In this document: positions 37,201 through 51,765 of the stretch, piece by piece | Layout of the letters: each line of letters begins with the position of its first letter | How positions within the stretch are numbered: position 1 is the stretch's first letter | Made by a program: the position numbers and the translations under genes | DNA from: Strigamia acuminata | Taxonomy: Eukaryota > Arthropoda > Chilopoda > Geophilomorpha > Linotaeniidae | Assembly: GCA_949358305.1 (NCBI GenBank) | Contig: OX442314.1 | Coordinates: 14,563,060-14,627,059, forward strand | Length of the DNA: 64,000 nt | Direction of reading: 5' to 3' | Notes under the pieces: model-generated | What the model was told of the DNA's origin: nothing | The model's database searches: none | The model's input: only the letters and a program-made list of their open reading frames with translations

Positions 37201-40200
37201 TCGCTTCAAAATGCTAATCAAATGCTCTAGTTCTGCTTCGGATTGGTGTAAAACTGCAGCAAGAAGTGCCTACAATTGTTTATTCATTTTTAAATTTTGG
37301 AAATTGATTTGAAAAAATTGATTTGAAAAATTACTTGTAATGATGTGTCGTCTGGAGCTGGATCAGCAGTTTCATCACAGCTGTTTGACTCGATTTCATG
37401 AGTTCCACAATATAACTGTATCAGTATCTTCAATCTGTGGCAACTTTCTAACACTAATTTGCTTTCAAAGTCCAGTGAATCCATACCTGAATTAAAATAA
37501 AATATATTTTTACATCGCAATTTTTTTTTATTAATCAAGAGATTTTACCCTGCGATTGAAGATGCTCCAAAAGAAGATCCATGACTTTTTTCAAGAAATC
37601 TGCCTGCATTTTGTCACTTTTAACCACCGTTTCTAAGGCTTGTTTTCGAATATTTGGAGTTTTCATTGTCAGAAGAATTTTAATAATTTCATTCTTCTCC
37701 GAATCTTTTTTTTTTTTAAATTATTATTATTTTTTCTAAATTTTAACACAATTAACTTTTAATTACCGCCACGAACATCCGTTTCTTTTAGCGTTATCTT
37801 AAGTTTCTTGAGTAAATGCAAACTTTGAGCACACTTACTGTTTTTATCGCTAAATTCGAATTGAAAAATAATAAACAATCAACATCATTTGCAAACAAAT
37901 TAGCTAAACTCACCTTAAAGCATAATGAAAAGGTGTGCAAATAGTTTTTAACGACCCATCCACATCAAGTAAAAAACATTGTGCCAATTTGTGTCCTTGA
38001 CTCGAAGCAACAACTGCATTTACTCCCATCATACTGTAAGCTGGACAGAGCAGTCTGATGCAGTAAAAACATTTTAATTATTTATAAACGAGTGTGCTGC
38101 ATTTGAGGGCAATTACCTAGCAGTTTTGCTGACATTGAAAGCAGCTATCCTAGGTCCCTGTTGAGCCGTCCAAATCTAATAAACAGCAAAACAATTGGAG
38201 ACTAAATCGTTTCAATAAATATTAAATACACACCTCTAATAAACCTCTTCTAGGTGCGTAAATTACGAGAAATAAAGCAATTCTTGGTATCGGGGTGACT
38301 TTTTCCTTGTCTTGTTGATGAGTGTCTTCTGTAACTTCCATCCAGCCACATTGTGCATCTCTGTAACCTTTCCACATGCGAACAATTATCCCTTGATGAG
38401 TATCCACTAAAACTATCCTTCCGAACGTGTCTGTTATTACAGCCACCCTTTTATTTGGGGACACGATGATTGAATCCCCTAAACGACGGGCGTCGGGTAG
38501 ACCAAATCTGATATGAAATCAAAAGGAATTTTAAAGGAATTTTAAAATTAAAGAAAAGTATTTTGAAACCTGCATGCCAGCGGAGTCGCAGGTTCTATTT
38601 TCGGTTTTAAAATCCTTTCTTCTGAGGATGATTTCGAAAAATTACCAAAAAAGCCACTAAAATTGAACAAAAAAATTAATTAATTAAATTTTTCACCCGA
38701 AAAAATTTCTAAGTTCTGTTTTATTTACGAAGCGGCTGAAAACAACACGGATTTCAGTTTGGATGCAACTGCCGTAACAACTTCAGACATGAAGGGTTGT
38801 GCGCTGCCCTAAAAAATGTTTAAAATCAAATATTTTAAAAAATTAACGCAATTGCGCGACGCTTTACCTCGATGGCGTAATAAAATGCAAGGTAGGGAAA
38901 TTGTCCTGATCCCAAAAACAATGTTGCCACTGGAATTGCATTGCGAGGTTTTGAATTGAATCCACCGAGCAAAGACGCTGTTTGTAAATGATCGAACGAG
39001 TTTGGAGGGATTAGACCTAAAATAATAATTTATATTTCAAATATTTGATTGCGAAACTAACTGCAATTACGCGAATAATTCTTACCTACATTTTCACAAT
39101 CCACGACCTTTTCTTGGTCGTGAAATCCCCATTTTTTGTACGCTAATGGTGGAGGCGCATTCATATCCACTCCGATTGCTGTAGCTGAATTTACTGAATT
39201 TAGTAGATGCACATGACAAATCACAATTTCTTACCGCGTGCAACTTGGTTTCTACAAGCACGGAGTGTTTGAATTAAGCTAAAACCGTCTATCGTAACTA
39301 TAGCGCGTGGATAAATTATAAACAACTCTTCCGGATGTTCAGGATCCTTGGTATGACGAGGTGGTTCGTAGGTTTGGCATTTGATTTTTGTCACCGTACC
39401 CTCATGAAACAACTGCGAAAATAACTGAACACCGGTCTGATATGCAAAAAAAAATTAAAACATTAATTGCATTTTTTGAAAATAAAATCAAATTAATTTT
39501 GTACCTCCGTATACATTCTAACGTTTCCAGATGAAAATCCTACTATAATACAAGTCCAATCAGGACTACCGTGCGATGTGCTACATATAATAACACGAAA
39601 ATAATGATGATAGATATAATTTTCACTTATAATTACCGTTTTTGCGAAGCTAATGGTAAACATAACACACTCGATATATCATCTCTATCCAACAGAGATA
39701 AAGAAATAAAAATTAAAAACGTAAAAACATTACGTATGAATAATTAAATCATACTTAAGTTCTTCAATTAAATTCGACTCAAACTGGATAACGAATTTGG
39801 CTTTAATATCTCCTGGTTCGTGCATATCCCATTTCACTAAAGGAAATTCATTTTTTTTTCATATTAATTTGGTGTTTTGGTTTATTTTGATTGCCGAAAC
39901 GTACATGTCATACACACTAATCTTTCTGTAGTTGCAATAACCAAACAATCCCCAGCTGGTGAGAACGAAATGAAGCAATCTTGTAACCAAGATTCTTCGG
40001 TTCGTTTCTCAAACGCGACAACGTCAGCATCACTTTCATCCCATTTCCAACTGACATCATCCCAGCCGCCATCTGAAAAAAATTACAATTCGTCAATACT
40101 ACGGTTCTACCATTTATTTAATCAAATATTTACCACTTTCTGGGCCTTCGGATGGCCTCAGAAATCTTTTAACAGCGTTAAAATCGCTGAAAGCAGCTAA

Positions 40201-40221
40201 AGGCTTTATACAGCATGACAT
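34275..40221 (-). CDS. RAB3GAP2: Rab3 GTPase-activating protein non-catalytic subunit
   Basis: About 20 short exons run from ATG at 40221 ([20 protein letters not shown]) to a stop at 34275. Recognisable segments are [17 protein letters not shown] near the N-terminus; a beta-propeller-like region with [20 protein letters not shown]; and the hallmark [13 protein letters not shown] followed by [18 protein letters not shown] (exon near 38222-38500). The C-terminal half is helical and less conserved. The protein pairs with RAB3GAP1 and regulates Rab3 and the exchange of Rab18 at the ER, and also acts in autophagy. It shares a 243-bp interval with EXOSC2 at its 5' end. I joined the exons by frame and family order but did not count every one, so the exact total length is not stated. 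Confidence 0.92.
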
Positions 40222-40464
40222 CACGCAACAATTTATGAAATGTTCGTGAGTAAATACGTTAATATACACATTTGAAAGGAATTAGATCGATTTTTAACTC
40301 TCCAAAGACAATGTTTACATGTGTTTACATATTAACTATAACTGATGATTCTCATCACGAATGACTCGATGCATTAATGAGAAGTTAGCAGTCTATGGCA
40401 AGACCTACACTTCGAGGCTATACTACTCTAGTGGTAGTATTGGGTACTATTACCGGCACCTGAA
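40222..40464. promoter_or_regulatory. Bidirectional promoter interval between RAB3GAP2 and EXOSC2
   Basis: Only 243 bp separate the two divergent start codons, so both promoters and both 5' UTRs must lie here or overlap the coding exons. No TATA box stands out. Head-to-head pairs of housekeeping genes commonly share one open promoter; shared regulation here is inference. Confidence 0.6.
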
Positions 40465-41712
40465 ATGGACGATTGCATTCGGTTGGCGTGTGAACGATTA
40501 AATAATAGTGTATTAAATGGTACTAAGCAATCCAGTAAATTGGTTACACCCGGTGATTTGATAACAAATGACACTGGATTTTTTAGGTTGGTATGAGTTG
40601 TTTTATGTAATATTTTTTTTAATTTATATTTAAATTATTTCAGAGGTCATGGCACTTACGACAACGATCAATGTCTTCTTGCATCGGTTGCAGGAGTTGT
40701 AAAACAAGTTGGTCGGCTGATCTCGGTGGTGCCTTTGAAAACACGTTACAATGGAGAAATTGGAGATAGAATTGTTGGTAGGATAACGGAAGTACAACAA
40801 AAACGGTGGAAAGTTGATACAAATTCTAGAATGGATTCCATATTACACTTGTCATTCAACACTTTACCCGGAGGAGAATCGGTTGGAAACAAACTCTGAA
40901 ATTATTAATTTGTGATTTCTTAATAACATTTTTTGTTATTCAACAATTTAGAGACGTCGTGGCATGGAAGATGAATTGATGATGCGACAGTACTTGAAAG
41001 AAGGGGACCTCATTAGTGTATAATTTTACACTTTGGATAAACAGTTATTAGGAAAATAATTTGGATTTATTTATTTATGTCTAGGCTGAAGTTCACAAAG
41101 TTTACAATGATGGCTCTCTATCGCTAATTGTCAAAGATTTGAAATCTGGAAAAGTAATTGATTGATTTATTTTATTTTATTTGTTTTTACAATTTTTTGT
41201 TATTTAAAAATTCAGTTGTCGCAAGGAAGCCTTGTTAGAGTATCGCCGTCAGTGATTAAACGATCCAAATTGCACGTTCACGACCTTCCGTTTGGCGTTA
41301 ATGTAATTTTAGGAAATAATGGATTAATTTGGATTTCTTGTAAAACGAGAGAAGATATGACGGATGGTGTTGATTTAGAGGTTAGGACTAAAATATAAAA
41401 TTATTGACTGGAGTAAAATATTAATCAATATTCTAAAATCTTTTAGCCAAGTATTGAAGCGAGTGATCGTGAAATTGCTGCTCGGATAAGGAATTGCATT
41501 TTAGCATTAGCAAATTGTCGTGTTATGCTATACGATACGTCAATTATTTATGCTTACGAAGAGTCACTTAAATATTCAGAGGTGACGTATTTGTTATAGT
41601 ATTTTTTAAGTTTTAATTTTTTGTTACTTAGGCAAAGCATTTATTGAAACCTGAAGTAATTGCGGATGTTGCAGAATGCACAAGACGAAGATTAAATGAA
41701 ATGGAAACATGA
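40465..41712 (+). CDS. EXOSC2: Exosome complex component RRP4
   Basis: Seven exons (40465-40586, 40644-40881, 40952-41017, 41085-41153, 41216-41380, 41447-41581, 41632-41712) give 291 aa, against 293 in human. The N-terminal domain shows KLVTPGDLITNDTGFFRGHG. The S1 domain follows (GDRIVGRITEVQQKRWKVDT), then the KH-like domain with VILGNNGLIWI and the closing MLYDTSIIYAYEESL. RRP4 is one of the three cap subunits of the RNA exosome, which processes and degrades RNA 3' to 5' in nucleus and cytoplasm. The ATG at 40465 is the first after an in-frame stop. Confidence 0.96.
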
Positions 41713-42139
41713 TAAATAATCAAATTACATGTGTGTTTTATAAATAAAACAAATAAAATTTAAATTTTGTCACATCACACTTATTAATACAAGGCAAAAA
41801 ATTGGGCGAGTTTCGACACCACTTTCACTATTGATCTCTCTGTGGCCTAGATCAACTTTAGTTGAGTGTTCTTGCCACCAGGTTTCAGTTTATATAACAG
41901 GACCGAAGAAAACATTTGCTCTAAAATGATTTTTAGATGTTTTAACTTCACATAAAATAATTAGTATAAATTTTTTTCAGTCTCGTGTTCTATTAAACAC
42001 CTTTTTTAATTAAAAATCATACATTTTTGCGAATTATTTAATTCGTTCATAGAGGGCGATTAGGCGGTTGAGTTGATCTAGAAGGTTCTTTTTCTTGCGA
42101 TAGAATTAGACTGCGTTTTCCTACCACGTTGTTTGAAGA
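41713..42139. promoter_or_regulatory. EXOSC2 3' UTR and STIP1 promoter region
   Basis: No coding frame. EXOSC2 poly(A) signals (AATAAA) lie at about 41742-41757. Before the STIP1 ATG there is a CTCF-like AGAGGGCG core near 42052 and an inverted GAAnnTTC pair near 42089 (AGAAGGTTCT), a minimal two-unit heat-shock element. HSF control of STIP1/HOP is known in other animals; two units are weak evidence here. Confidence 0.45.
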
Positions 42140-44619
42140 ATGGGAGATCAAAAGATTGAGGTAACAAATTGAAATTTAATATGTAAAACAAGTAATAAGT
42201 CAAAGAAGTTTGGTCTAACGAACAGCAAAACGTGAAGATTTTACAATTGATGTCGGCTAATGATTTTTGAATTTTTTAGGCGAATAAATTGAAGGACTTG
42301 GGCAACGGTGCTTTATCCGTTGGGAATATCGACCAAGCCATAGAGTATTACTCAAAAGCCATTAACTTAGATGCCCAAAACCACGTTCTATTTAGCAACC
42401 GATCTGCTGCGTACGTTAAAGCAAACCGTTTCTCAGAAGCTTTGAAAGACGCTGAGAAAACAATAGCGCTTCAACCAGCATGGGGCAAGGTGAGTTGCCA
42501 ATTATCAGAAATTTTGGGGACATTCAAACTGATTTTTTGTTAAAAATAGGGTTATTCAAGAAAAGGTGCAGCTTTAGAGTATATGGGAAAATACCAAGAA
42601 GCTTTAACTGCGTACGAAGAAGGTTTAAAGAATGATTCGGCTAATCAACAACTGGTGGATTCAGCGGCAGAAGTCAAGAAAAAGTTATTTTGTGCGTATT
42701 AGATGAAATTTTTGTGGTGATTGAGACATTTATTTTTATTTTATTTTATCAAAAGCTAATGAATTTCCACTAGACAATCCATTCGGAGGATCAGATTTGA
42801 TGGCTAAATTAGCCATGAATCCCAAAACTAGAGGTTACTTAAGCGATCCTGGTTATATTGCGATGATTAACGAACTTCAAAGAAATCCTAATTCAATGAG
42901 GTTCGATTATTTGTTTTCTATCAGTTGAGGTTACTGATTTTTTATTTTATTTTTTGTAGCAATTTCCTTAAAGATAAACGAGTTTTGGATACTTTAGGGG
43001 TTTTAATGGGATTGAACTTGGATCAAACGGGAGATGAAGCGATGGATACTTCCGAGCAGGAAGAAGTTCCCAAAGAAGAACCAAAACCAGCACCTAAAAG
43101 TAATTCAAGGAAAAGTGATCCTCCAGCTGAACCCATAAGCGATGAGAAACAGAGGGTAATTTGTTTGCTTATAGAAAAAAAAGAATGATAAATATATATA
43201 CATTTAAATGTTCTGCAGGCGGCGACAGAAAAGGAACATGGTAATGATGCGTATCGAAAACATAATTTCGAACAAGCGCTAGAACATTACGAGAAAGCCT
43301 TTAAGTTTGATTCTACAGATATGACATTCCTTAACAATATTGCGGGTAGATTATACGAAACCCTAGTACCAAAATTGGAGATTTAATTTATTTTTTTTGC
43401 ATTTTTTTACAGCTGTTTATTTCGAGCAAGGCAAATATGAGGAATGCATTAAACAGTGTGAAAAGGCTGTCGAAATTGGACGCGAAAATAGAAATGATTA
43501 CAAACTAATTGCCAAGCAAGTGCTCCTTAATATTTCATTAAATATAAAAATTATATTTTTTTTTACGTTTTAGGGCGTTAGCTCGAATTGCAAATTCATA
43601 TTGCAAGCTTAAAGATTTTGGAAAGGCAAAAGAGTACTACGAGAAATCATTAAGCGAACATCGAACTCCGGAAACAAGAGCTAAACTATCAGATGTATTT
43701 TATTTTACGGGAAATTTTAAATACAATTTTTTTTAAACTATCGATAATATTGTAGATTGAAAAGATATTTAAACAAGAACAAAAAAAGGCTTATATCAAT
43801 CCAGAGATAGCTCTAGAAGAAAAGAATTTGGGCAACGATTGTTTTGCTAATGGTAGTCGATGTTTTTAAGTATACAAACGATAATTTAATGATTTGTTTT
43901 TTAAATTGTTTTAAGGCGACTATCCACAAGCTGTTAAGCACTACAGCGAAGCAGTTAAACGCAATCCTGACGATGCCAAGCTCTACAGCAACAGAGCCGC
44001 TTGTTACACCAAACTGGCGGAATTCCAACTTGGTCTTCGAGATTGTGATGAATGCATACGTTTAGAGCCCGACTTTAGTAAGAGTTATAAAAAAAAACAT
44101 TTGTCGACAGTTTTAAAAATATATATTTTTATTTTTATTAAATTAGTCAAAGGTTACATTAGAAAAGGTACGATATTGATGGCGTTGAAAGATGAATCGA
44201 AAGCGGCGCAAGCTTTCAGAAAGGCAGTTGAACTTGATCCAAACAACCAGGTATATTTGTTTGTGAGGGAATTGGATTTGATAAGAGTTACATATTATTT
44301 TTTTTTGCTTTTGTATTTATTTAGGAAGCTATCGATGGTTTTAGGCGATGCTCGATGGCTTTAAACAACGATCCTGAGGAAGTTAGGCGCCATGCAATGT
44401 CCGATCCGGATGTCCAAAGGATTTTGAAAGATCCAGCCATGAGATTGATTTTGGAACAGATGCAGGACGACCCGAAGGCTTTACAAGAGTACGCTGACAT
44501 TTTATTAATACGTAGTGGATTGAATTTAATTTAATTTTTATTTACAGGCATCTTAGAAATCCTGAAATTGCCGCAAAAATTCAAAAGCTTATAGAATCTG
44601 GACTGATTGCCATACGTTG
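42140..44619 (+). CDS. STIP1: Stress-induced phosphoprotein 1 / Hsp70-Hsp90 organising protein (HOP)
   Basis: The first exon (42140-42160) encodes only MGDQKIE; exon 2 (42280-42489) begins [20 protein letters not shown], the first TPR. TPR1 is followed by the DP1 domain ([20 protein letters not shown]), TPR2A ([20 protein letters not shown]) and TPR2B ([20 protein letters not shown]). The C-terminal DP2 ends [20 protein letters not shown]. This is the full TPR1-DP1-TPR2A-TPR2B-DP2 order of HOP, which bridges Hsp70 and Hsp90 in the cytosol during client transfer. A charged linker with several Glu/Pro/Lys residues lies between DP1 and TPR2A, as in the family. Confidence 0.97.
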
Positions 44620-45116
44620 AAAATTGAGTGAAGATGTTTGTGCATTGCCAATGTTAAAGCCTTGTTTTGGATTGCGGTTATGTTTTAAGATGCTTTGTAC
44701 AATACGACCAGTAATATGCAGTTGTTTTATTGGTCTGGCACTGAACCACCATATTTTTTTTTTTTTTACGATTGTTTATTATCTTACATTGATACACTTA
44801 TGTAATATTAGGTGGACATTCCTTAGTAATACTTTGTTCACTTGTATAATTAGAATTGAATAAAGAGTTAAATACGTTTGATTAATGTATATTAATGTGC
44901 TTTGTTTGTTAAAATAAATAGTCGTCAAATGCATGACTCGACGGTTTTGTTTTTATTTTTATCGCTGGCGATTGGCAATAGAGGGCGCAACGCAAGCAGT
45001 AATGGCAGCCATGGCGGTTTTGGATTTGCATTGATATCCAGATATCGCCGTTAGTTCTCGTTTCTCGTCATTACGTTAATTTGAAGCCGTAAATTTTAAT
45101 TTCTAAGACTTAAACA
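44620..45116. other. STIP1 3' UTR and PSMC1 promoter/5' UTR
   Basis: STIP1 poly(A) signal AATAAA near 44860. An AGAGGGCGCAAC element (CTCF-like core) lies near 44980, about 135 bp before the PSMC1 ATG. An ATG at 45002 opens an upstream frame of 10 codons (MAAMAVLDLH, then stop), which could be a uORF if transcription starts further upstream. No other gene is seen. Confidence 0.5.
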
Positions 45117-47041
<1,925 letters not shown>

Positions 47042-47153
47042 TTTGTTATTACAGATACATTTTTTTTTTCAATGTTAACATTCGCTTAGAAATAAATGTT
47101 TTGCTACTATAATGATGTGCAATGAATTCAAAAGGCCTAATACGGATATGCGA

Positions 47154-50002
47154 TCACAAGTGCGTTTCTGTTAAATTACGAGCTTCTATTGATGTCTTTG
47201 ATGATTCTTCATAATTGATCGATTCTTCATAATTGATCGATTCTTCATAATGGATCCATTTTTCATTCGGTTGAAATGCTTTCTGCCAATTCTATTTTTT
47301 TTAATTTAAATTTAAATTTTATCAATAGGCAAAACAAAAAAATGAAAACTTACACCGTTTTTCCAATGCTTAAAAACGACTAACACAGCCCAAAAAATTG
47401 GTTGAACAATAATAAACAAAGCGATAAACCATCCAACGACATGCGCGGCAATAGGATAATGATAACAACCGTATTTCGGAGGTGTAGACGTACTCCACGA
47501 TACTGCAGTTAAGGCCTGGAAAAAAGATGTTCAATATTATTATTAACGCCGTTTACAAACGAATCAACAAAATTCCATCGGTTGAATTTGTCTCGTGATG
47601 GACAAACGAATGTAGCCATGGACGTTTGTTGTTTATTTTGTGATTTTACGTGTTGTTATTAGCTTACAAGTATAACGACAGGACATATATATTTCCAACA
47701 AATTTGTAGAAATTTATTTGGTTTGAAACCGAGCATTTCGTTGATATCTTCGCAAAATTTATCTGTCCCTAGAAGAAATACAGTAATTACATTAAATAAT
47801 TGATAAATACCGTATTGAATGTAATAAACCATAAATCCACATGACCGCAATAACTTCCCAAGCTATCAGCAATGTCCTGCCCATCACGCTGTAGCTATCC
47901 ACTAAATTTAAGACGTATTGTCCACCCTAGAACAAAACAATAAAAATGTAATATAAGGAGTTGTTTAACCAAGTCATCACTGACAGCAGTACAGTAAACT
48001 AGTCCAAGCAGAAAAAATACGGAACATGAAATGAAGTAAAGTAATGTCTGATGCTTTTCTAAGTTTGGTCTGTCGTCAAACACCGCAGTCCACAACGCTT
48101 CTATCGAGGCAAACTGAAAAAGAAAATTCCAGAATTTATAAACTTAAGTAATTTTTGCATGTTCATAGGCGCAGTGTTCGGGCCAAAACTGACACTAAAA
48201 AGTGATTAGAATGCAGCTGTTGTTTGCATAAGTGATTTTTCTTAACTGTTGAATCAATTCCAAGTGTAAATAACATCAGAAAAAACATAAAACACCATAG
48301 TTGGGGAACAGGTAGACGTGTAACGACTTCTGGAAATACAATGAATGCTAGTCCTTGTCCTGTCATGTAAATTTTAAGAGAGAAAAAAATTAGGAAGCAC
48401 ACACAAAACAGGTTTGCGCTGGTACTTACCACCAGCAAAAATTTTATCTATATTCGTGTTTAAATCTTTAGCTAGGGAACCGATTACTGCAAATACAACG
48501 GTACTAGCCATCACACTCGTCACATAATCCAGGATAACGACTTGCAAGACATCTCTGAAATGAATTAATTAGGGGTTATACGGCCATCTTTAACTCATTT
48601 AAGATTTTACCTGTGTAATTTGTTATGGAAACGGTTATAGCTGGCTAGTGTTATTATACCTCCGTTAGCTAAGCTTAAAGAATACACCAATTGCTGCGCT
48701 GCATTAAACCATACCTAATAATTTATTTTCAAATTTTTTTAATGCAAAATCTGATTAGGCAACAACAACACACGTCTTCACTTTAATTTCCAGAAGTTTA
48801 CTCCATTTGGGATTGAAAAAATGGGCAAGTCCGTCAATTGCTCCATCTAATAATAAACCTTGAATCATCAGTGCTAACAGAATTACGTATGGGAGTGTAG
48901 CAGTCACATAAACTGCCTGCAAATTCAAAATAAACGTAATCAATAATTTTTGTTTTGTATTTTCATCTGTTTTTGTTGTTACCTTTCCTGATGTTTTTAT
49001 ACCTTTAAAAACACAAATGAATATTAGAATCCAAGTGCCAGCCAATGCTAGAACAAGTCGCCATTGAAGAAAATTTATGTGCTCAATTCCATCCGAAGCA
49101 CGAATATTCAGTACATAAATGCTGATGAAGGAAATTGTACGTACATATGAGTAATCTGTAGTAGGTGAATTAATATTTACTTATTACTCCCAAAATTGCT
49201 GCGTCGATGATTGTGGAATGGACGAATTGCTATCGCAATCAACTTCGGATTTGATGATTGCCTCATCCACTACTTTAGTCTGTTTTTATTTGAATTTTTA
49301 AGAGTCACACTATTTTATATTTAAAATGTCTAAATGTTAAATAATAGTAAAAATTAGTAACCTCTGCACGAACGTAGCAGTTATCATCAGCTCCCCACCA
49401 AGAGCTACAATTTGTCCACGGTAATTTCTTAGCAAACGACAACACCATATATAACATCGTGTACGACATAATTACATTATAATACGTTATACCGATAACA
49501 ACTGTAACTATCATTCCCCAGCCAATTCCTACCGAGAAATAAAGCATTAAAAAAAATTATAAATGGAATAATCTGATGTGCTGTGCTGAGTAATGACAAA
49601 TAGGGTAAATTTCAACGAATTTGTGAATGTTTACCTTTTGCTGCTGGGCAAGAGTGCCATACAGCTAGAGCTCCGCTTTGCGAATATTGGCCTCGCGCAA
49701 TCTCCATGTAGTATAAAGGGTAGCCGACAAATACAGAGAGGAGGATATATGGTATTTGAAATGTTCCTTTAGTTAAGAAATGTTTATTATTAATTTGAAA
49801 TCTTGTTGAAATATACCGGTATATTTTTTCAATTCTTACCGCCACCATTTTCAAACGCGACGTACGGATAACGCCAGACATTACCAATGCCAACGGATAA
49901 ACCAATGCATGATAAAATAAATTCTACTTTATTAGACCAGTGTTCACGTTTACGACGTATTTGAGCTGGTTGTGCTGTAACTGCTGTTACACTAGTTGAC
50001 AT
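47154..50002 (-). CDS. SLC6-family sodium-coupled transporter (probably amino acid/nutrient type)
   Basis: The ATG at 50002 opens [22 protein letters not shown]1 carries the sodium-site signature [21 protein letters not shown]. Next come TM2-3 ([40 protein letters not shown]), an extracellular loop with a Cys pair ([13 protein letters not shown]), TM5-8 ([39 protein letters not shown]) and TM9-12 ([32 protein letters not shown]). This is the complete LeuT fold of neurotransmitter:sodium symporters. The sequence looks more like arthropod nutrient amino-acid transporters than monoamine carriers, but substrate cannot be read from it. The cytoplasmic C-terminus contains a tandem repeat of the peptide INYEES. 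Confidence 0.9.
47203..47256 (-). repeat. Three 18-bp tandem repeats coding for INYEES in the SLC6 C-terminus
   Basis: Three nearly exact units (GATTCTTCATAATTGATC on the plus strand; the third has one T to G change) lie in the last exon of the transporter. Being 18 bp, they keep the frame and encode an acidic Tyr-Glu-Glu-Ser motif repeated three times. Confidence 0.9.
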
Positions 50003-51256
50003 TCTTGTATTTTCTCGAATGAGAGAAATGATTGTTAGTTTCGAGACAATTTTTACTTAATTGTTAAATTACACAGCAAAACTTAAGTTTAAGTTTAAGT
50101 GTATTGTGAGCGTCTTATTTCTTGTCTGAAACCTTTGCACTTGTGCAAAAAAATTGTTTATACATACCGGTATATCTATCTGGCGTAGCAACTGACGGGT
50201 TTTCACTCGGCGTCAGTTTCAATAAAGGCATTTAAACGACGTCATGTTTCCTTTCAAATCTATTCATTCAGTTTATGTCACTTACTTTCCTTGATCTAAT
50301 AAGATAAAGAGATAGTCGGAACTGGTGGGGTCAAGACACAATATTTTTAAAAATATATTCGACAACTTGGCTTTCCCTCATGCACCGCTATTAATAGAAT
50401 GGATGGCGATTAAAAAGAATATTAACTTCATGTTCTCACATTTTTCGCGGGGCTGATGAATATTCAAAACTGTTTATGTGCATGTATGAATAAAAAAGCT
50501 CAATCACCATAAACGTTGAAATTTTTAACAAATGTAGGTTAAACCTGTAACTGGATGTGTGCTATTGTTCATTCAGGTATTGGATAGAGGATATGAACTG
50601 CATATCATGCATTTCGTCTGTTCTTATTAGAACTCACAAGTTGAGCGCAGTGGCATTGGATCTCGACAGAACTTGGATGGGTGATCTGCTGGGAGTCCCA
50701 GTTGTTTTCCATTCTTGTTTGATTAAGGTACTGTATTGTTTCTATAGCAGGTCATAATATCTCATGTATTCCGAGGAGGTCAAGCAATAATTATACATAA
50801 ATTTTAGAAATTAATCAATGGCGCATTATGGTAGTTGGGGGCTCCTGGCACTGGGACCAAATGGAGCCCCAAATTTATATTAATAAAATTAAACCAAAAT
50901 ACAGTACTGTAAGCTCTGAGGCCCGAAATGGGGCCACTAGAAATCTTGGGCTCTGGGCGAGTGCCAAATGAGACCATAAGATAGGATCCTTGTAATTATC
51001 TGCTTTTAAATAGAAGATATCAAACCGCAAAATAAATGTAAAAATAATAACTGTAAATAAATTAATAATACCGTTAGAAAATAATAAATGTAAAAAATGA
51101 CGACAAGATTAAAACTTTTTTTTATAAATTGCTGTAAAATAAATAAAACGAATAAAAAAGTTTTTTTCACTTGGAAAAGAAGTTTATATTATTATTTACG
51201 ATATCCAAAACCAAAATCAACACTAAAACGATTTAAAAAAAATAATTTTCCACTTT
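50003..51256. other. Intergenic region upstream of the SLC6 gene
   Basis: No coding exons that I can support. It should hold the SLC6 promoter on the minus strand. A 10-bp inverted repeat with an 18-base spacer lies at 50835-50872, in a locally GC-rich patch (50835-50960) that stands out from the AT-rich surroundings. The rest is AT-rich with A/T runs. Confidence 0.5.
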
Positions 51257-51338
51257 CGCTGCGAACAGGATTCGAACCTGTGCGGGATAATCCCATTGGA
51301 TTTCAAGTCCAACGCCTTAACCACTCGGCCATCGCAGC
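51257..51338 (-). tRNA. tRNA-Ser (anticodon UGA)
   Basis: 82-nt class II tRNA. The acceptor stem GCTGCGA pairs with TCGCAGC, the discriminator is G as expected for Ser, the anticodon loop is CTTGAAA (UGA), and there is a long variable arm (GGGATTATCCC) and a T-loop GTTCGAATC. A- and B-box promoter sequences are intact (TGGCCGAGTGG and GGTTCGAATCC). No intron. Transcription runs leftwards into a T-run on its own strand near 51245. Confidence 0.97.
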
Positions 51339-51435
51339 ACTGAAGAGAAGTCTTCATTTTTCATTTAAAACTATTACAGAGCAAAAATTTCATTTTACAT
51401 TAAAAAAAATGATGATACGAGATTGTTACACAAGG

Positions 51436-51517
51436 GCTGCGATGGCCGAGTGGTTAAGGCGTTGGACTTGAAATCCAATGGGAATTTCCCGCGCAGGTTC
51501 GAATCCTGTTCGCAGCG
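51436..51517 (+). tRNA. tRNA-Ser (anticodon UGA)
   Basis: 82 nt, same fold and anticodon as the copy at 51257-51338. It differs at about three positions, all in the variable arm (GGGAATTTCCC) or at its edge next to the T-stem, which do not disturb pairing. A pol III terminator T-run follows at about 51534-51540. The 5' ends of the two genes face each other across 97 bp. Confidence 0.97.
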
Positions 51518-51765
51518 AAAATTGTGGAAAAACTTTTTTTCCCCAAATATTATTTAATTTAAATTGTTATTGATTTTGTCAAAACAAACAACTGCAAATT
51601 TATTTAATTAATTTTTTAAATCCAAATTTGACTGCATTATTCAATTTGCACCACCAGATGTCACTGTCTCGTGTTACTCACTGTTGCTATAGTTACCACG
51701 TAATACCGTATTCGACGGCTATGAAAACAAACGCACCACTGTCATAATTAACGCGAGCAGTTATC

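Noticed and set aside
51097-51471. Plus-strand 124-codon open frame
   Set aside because: It runs through both tRNA-Ser genes and their AT-rich flanks; the tRNA structures explain the sequence.
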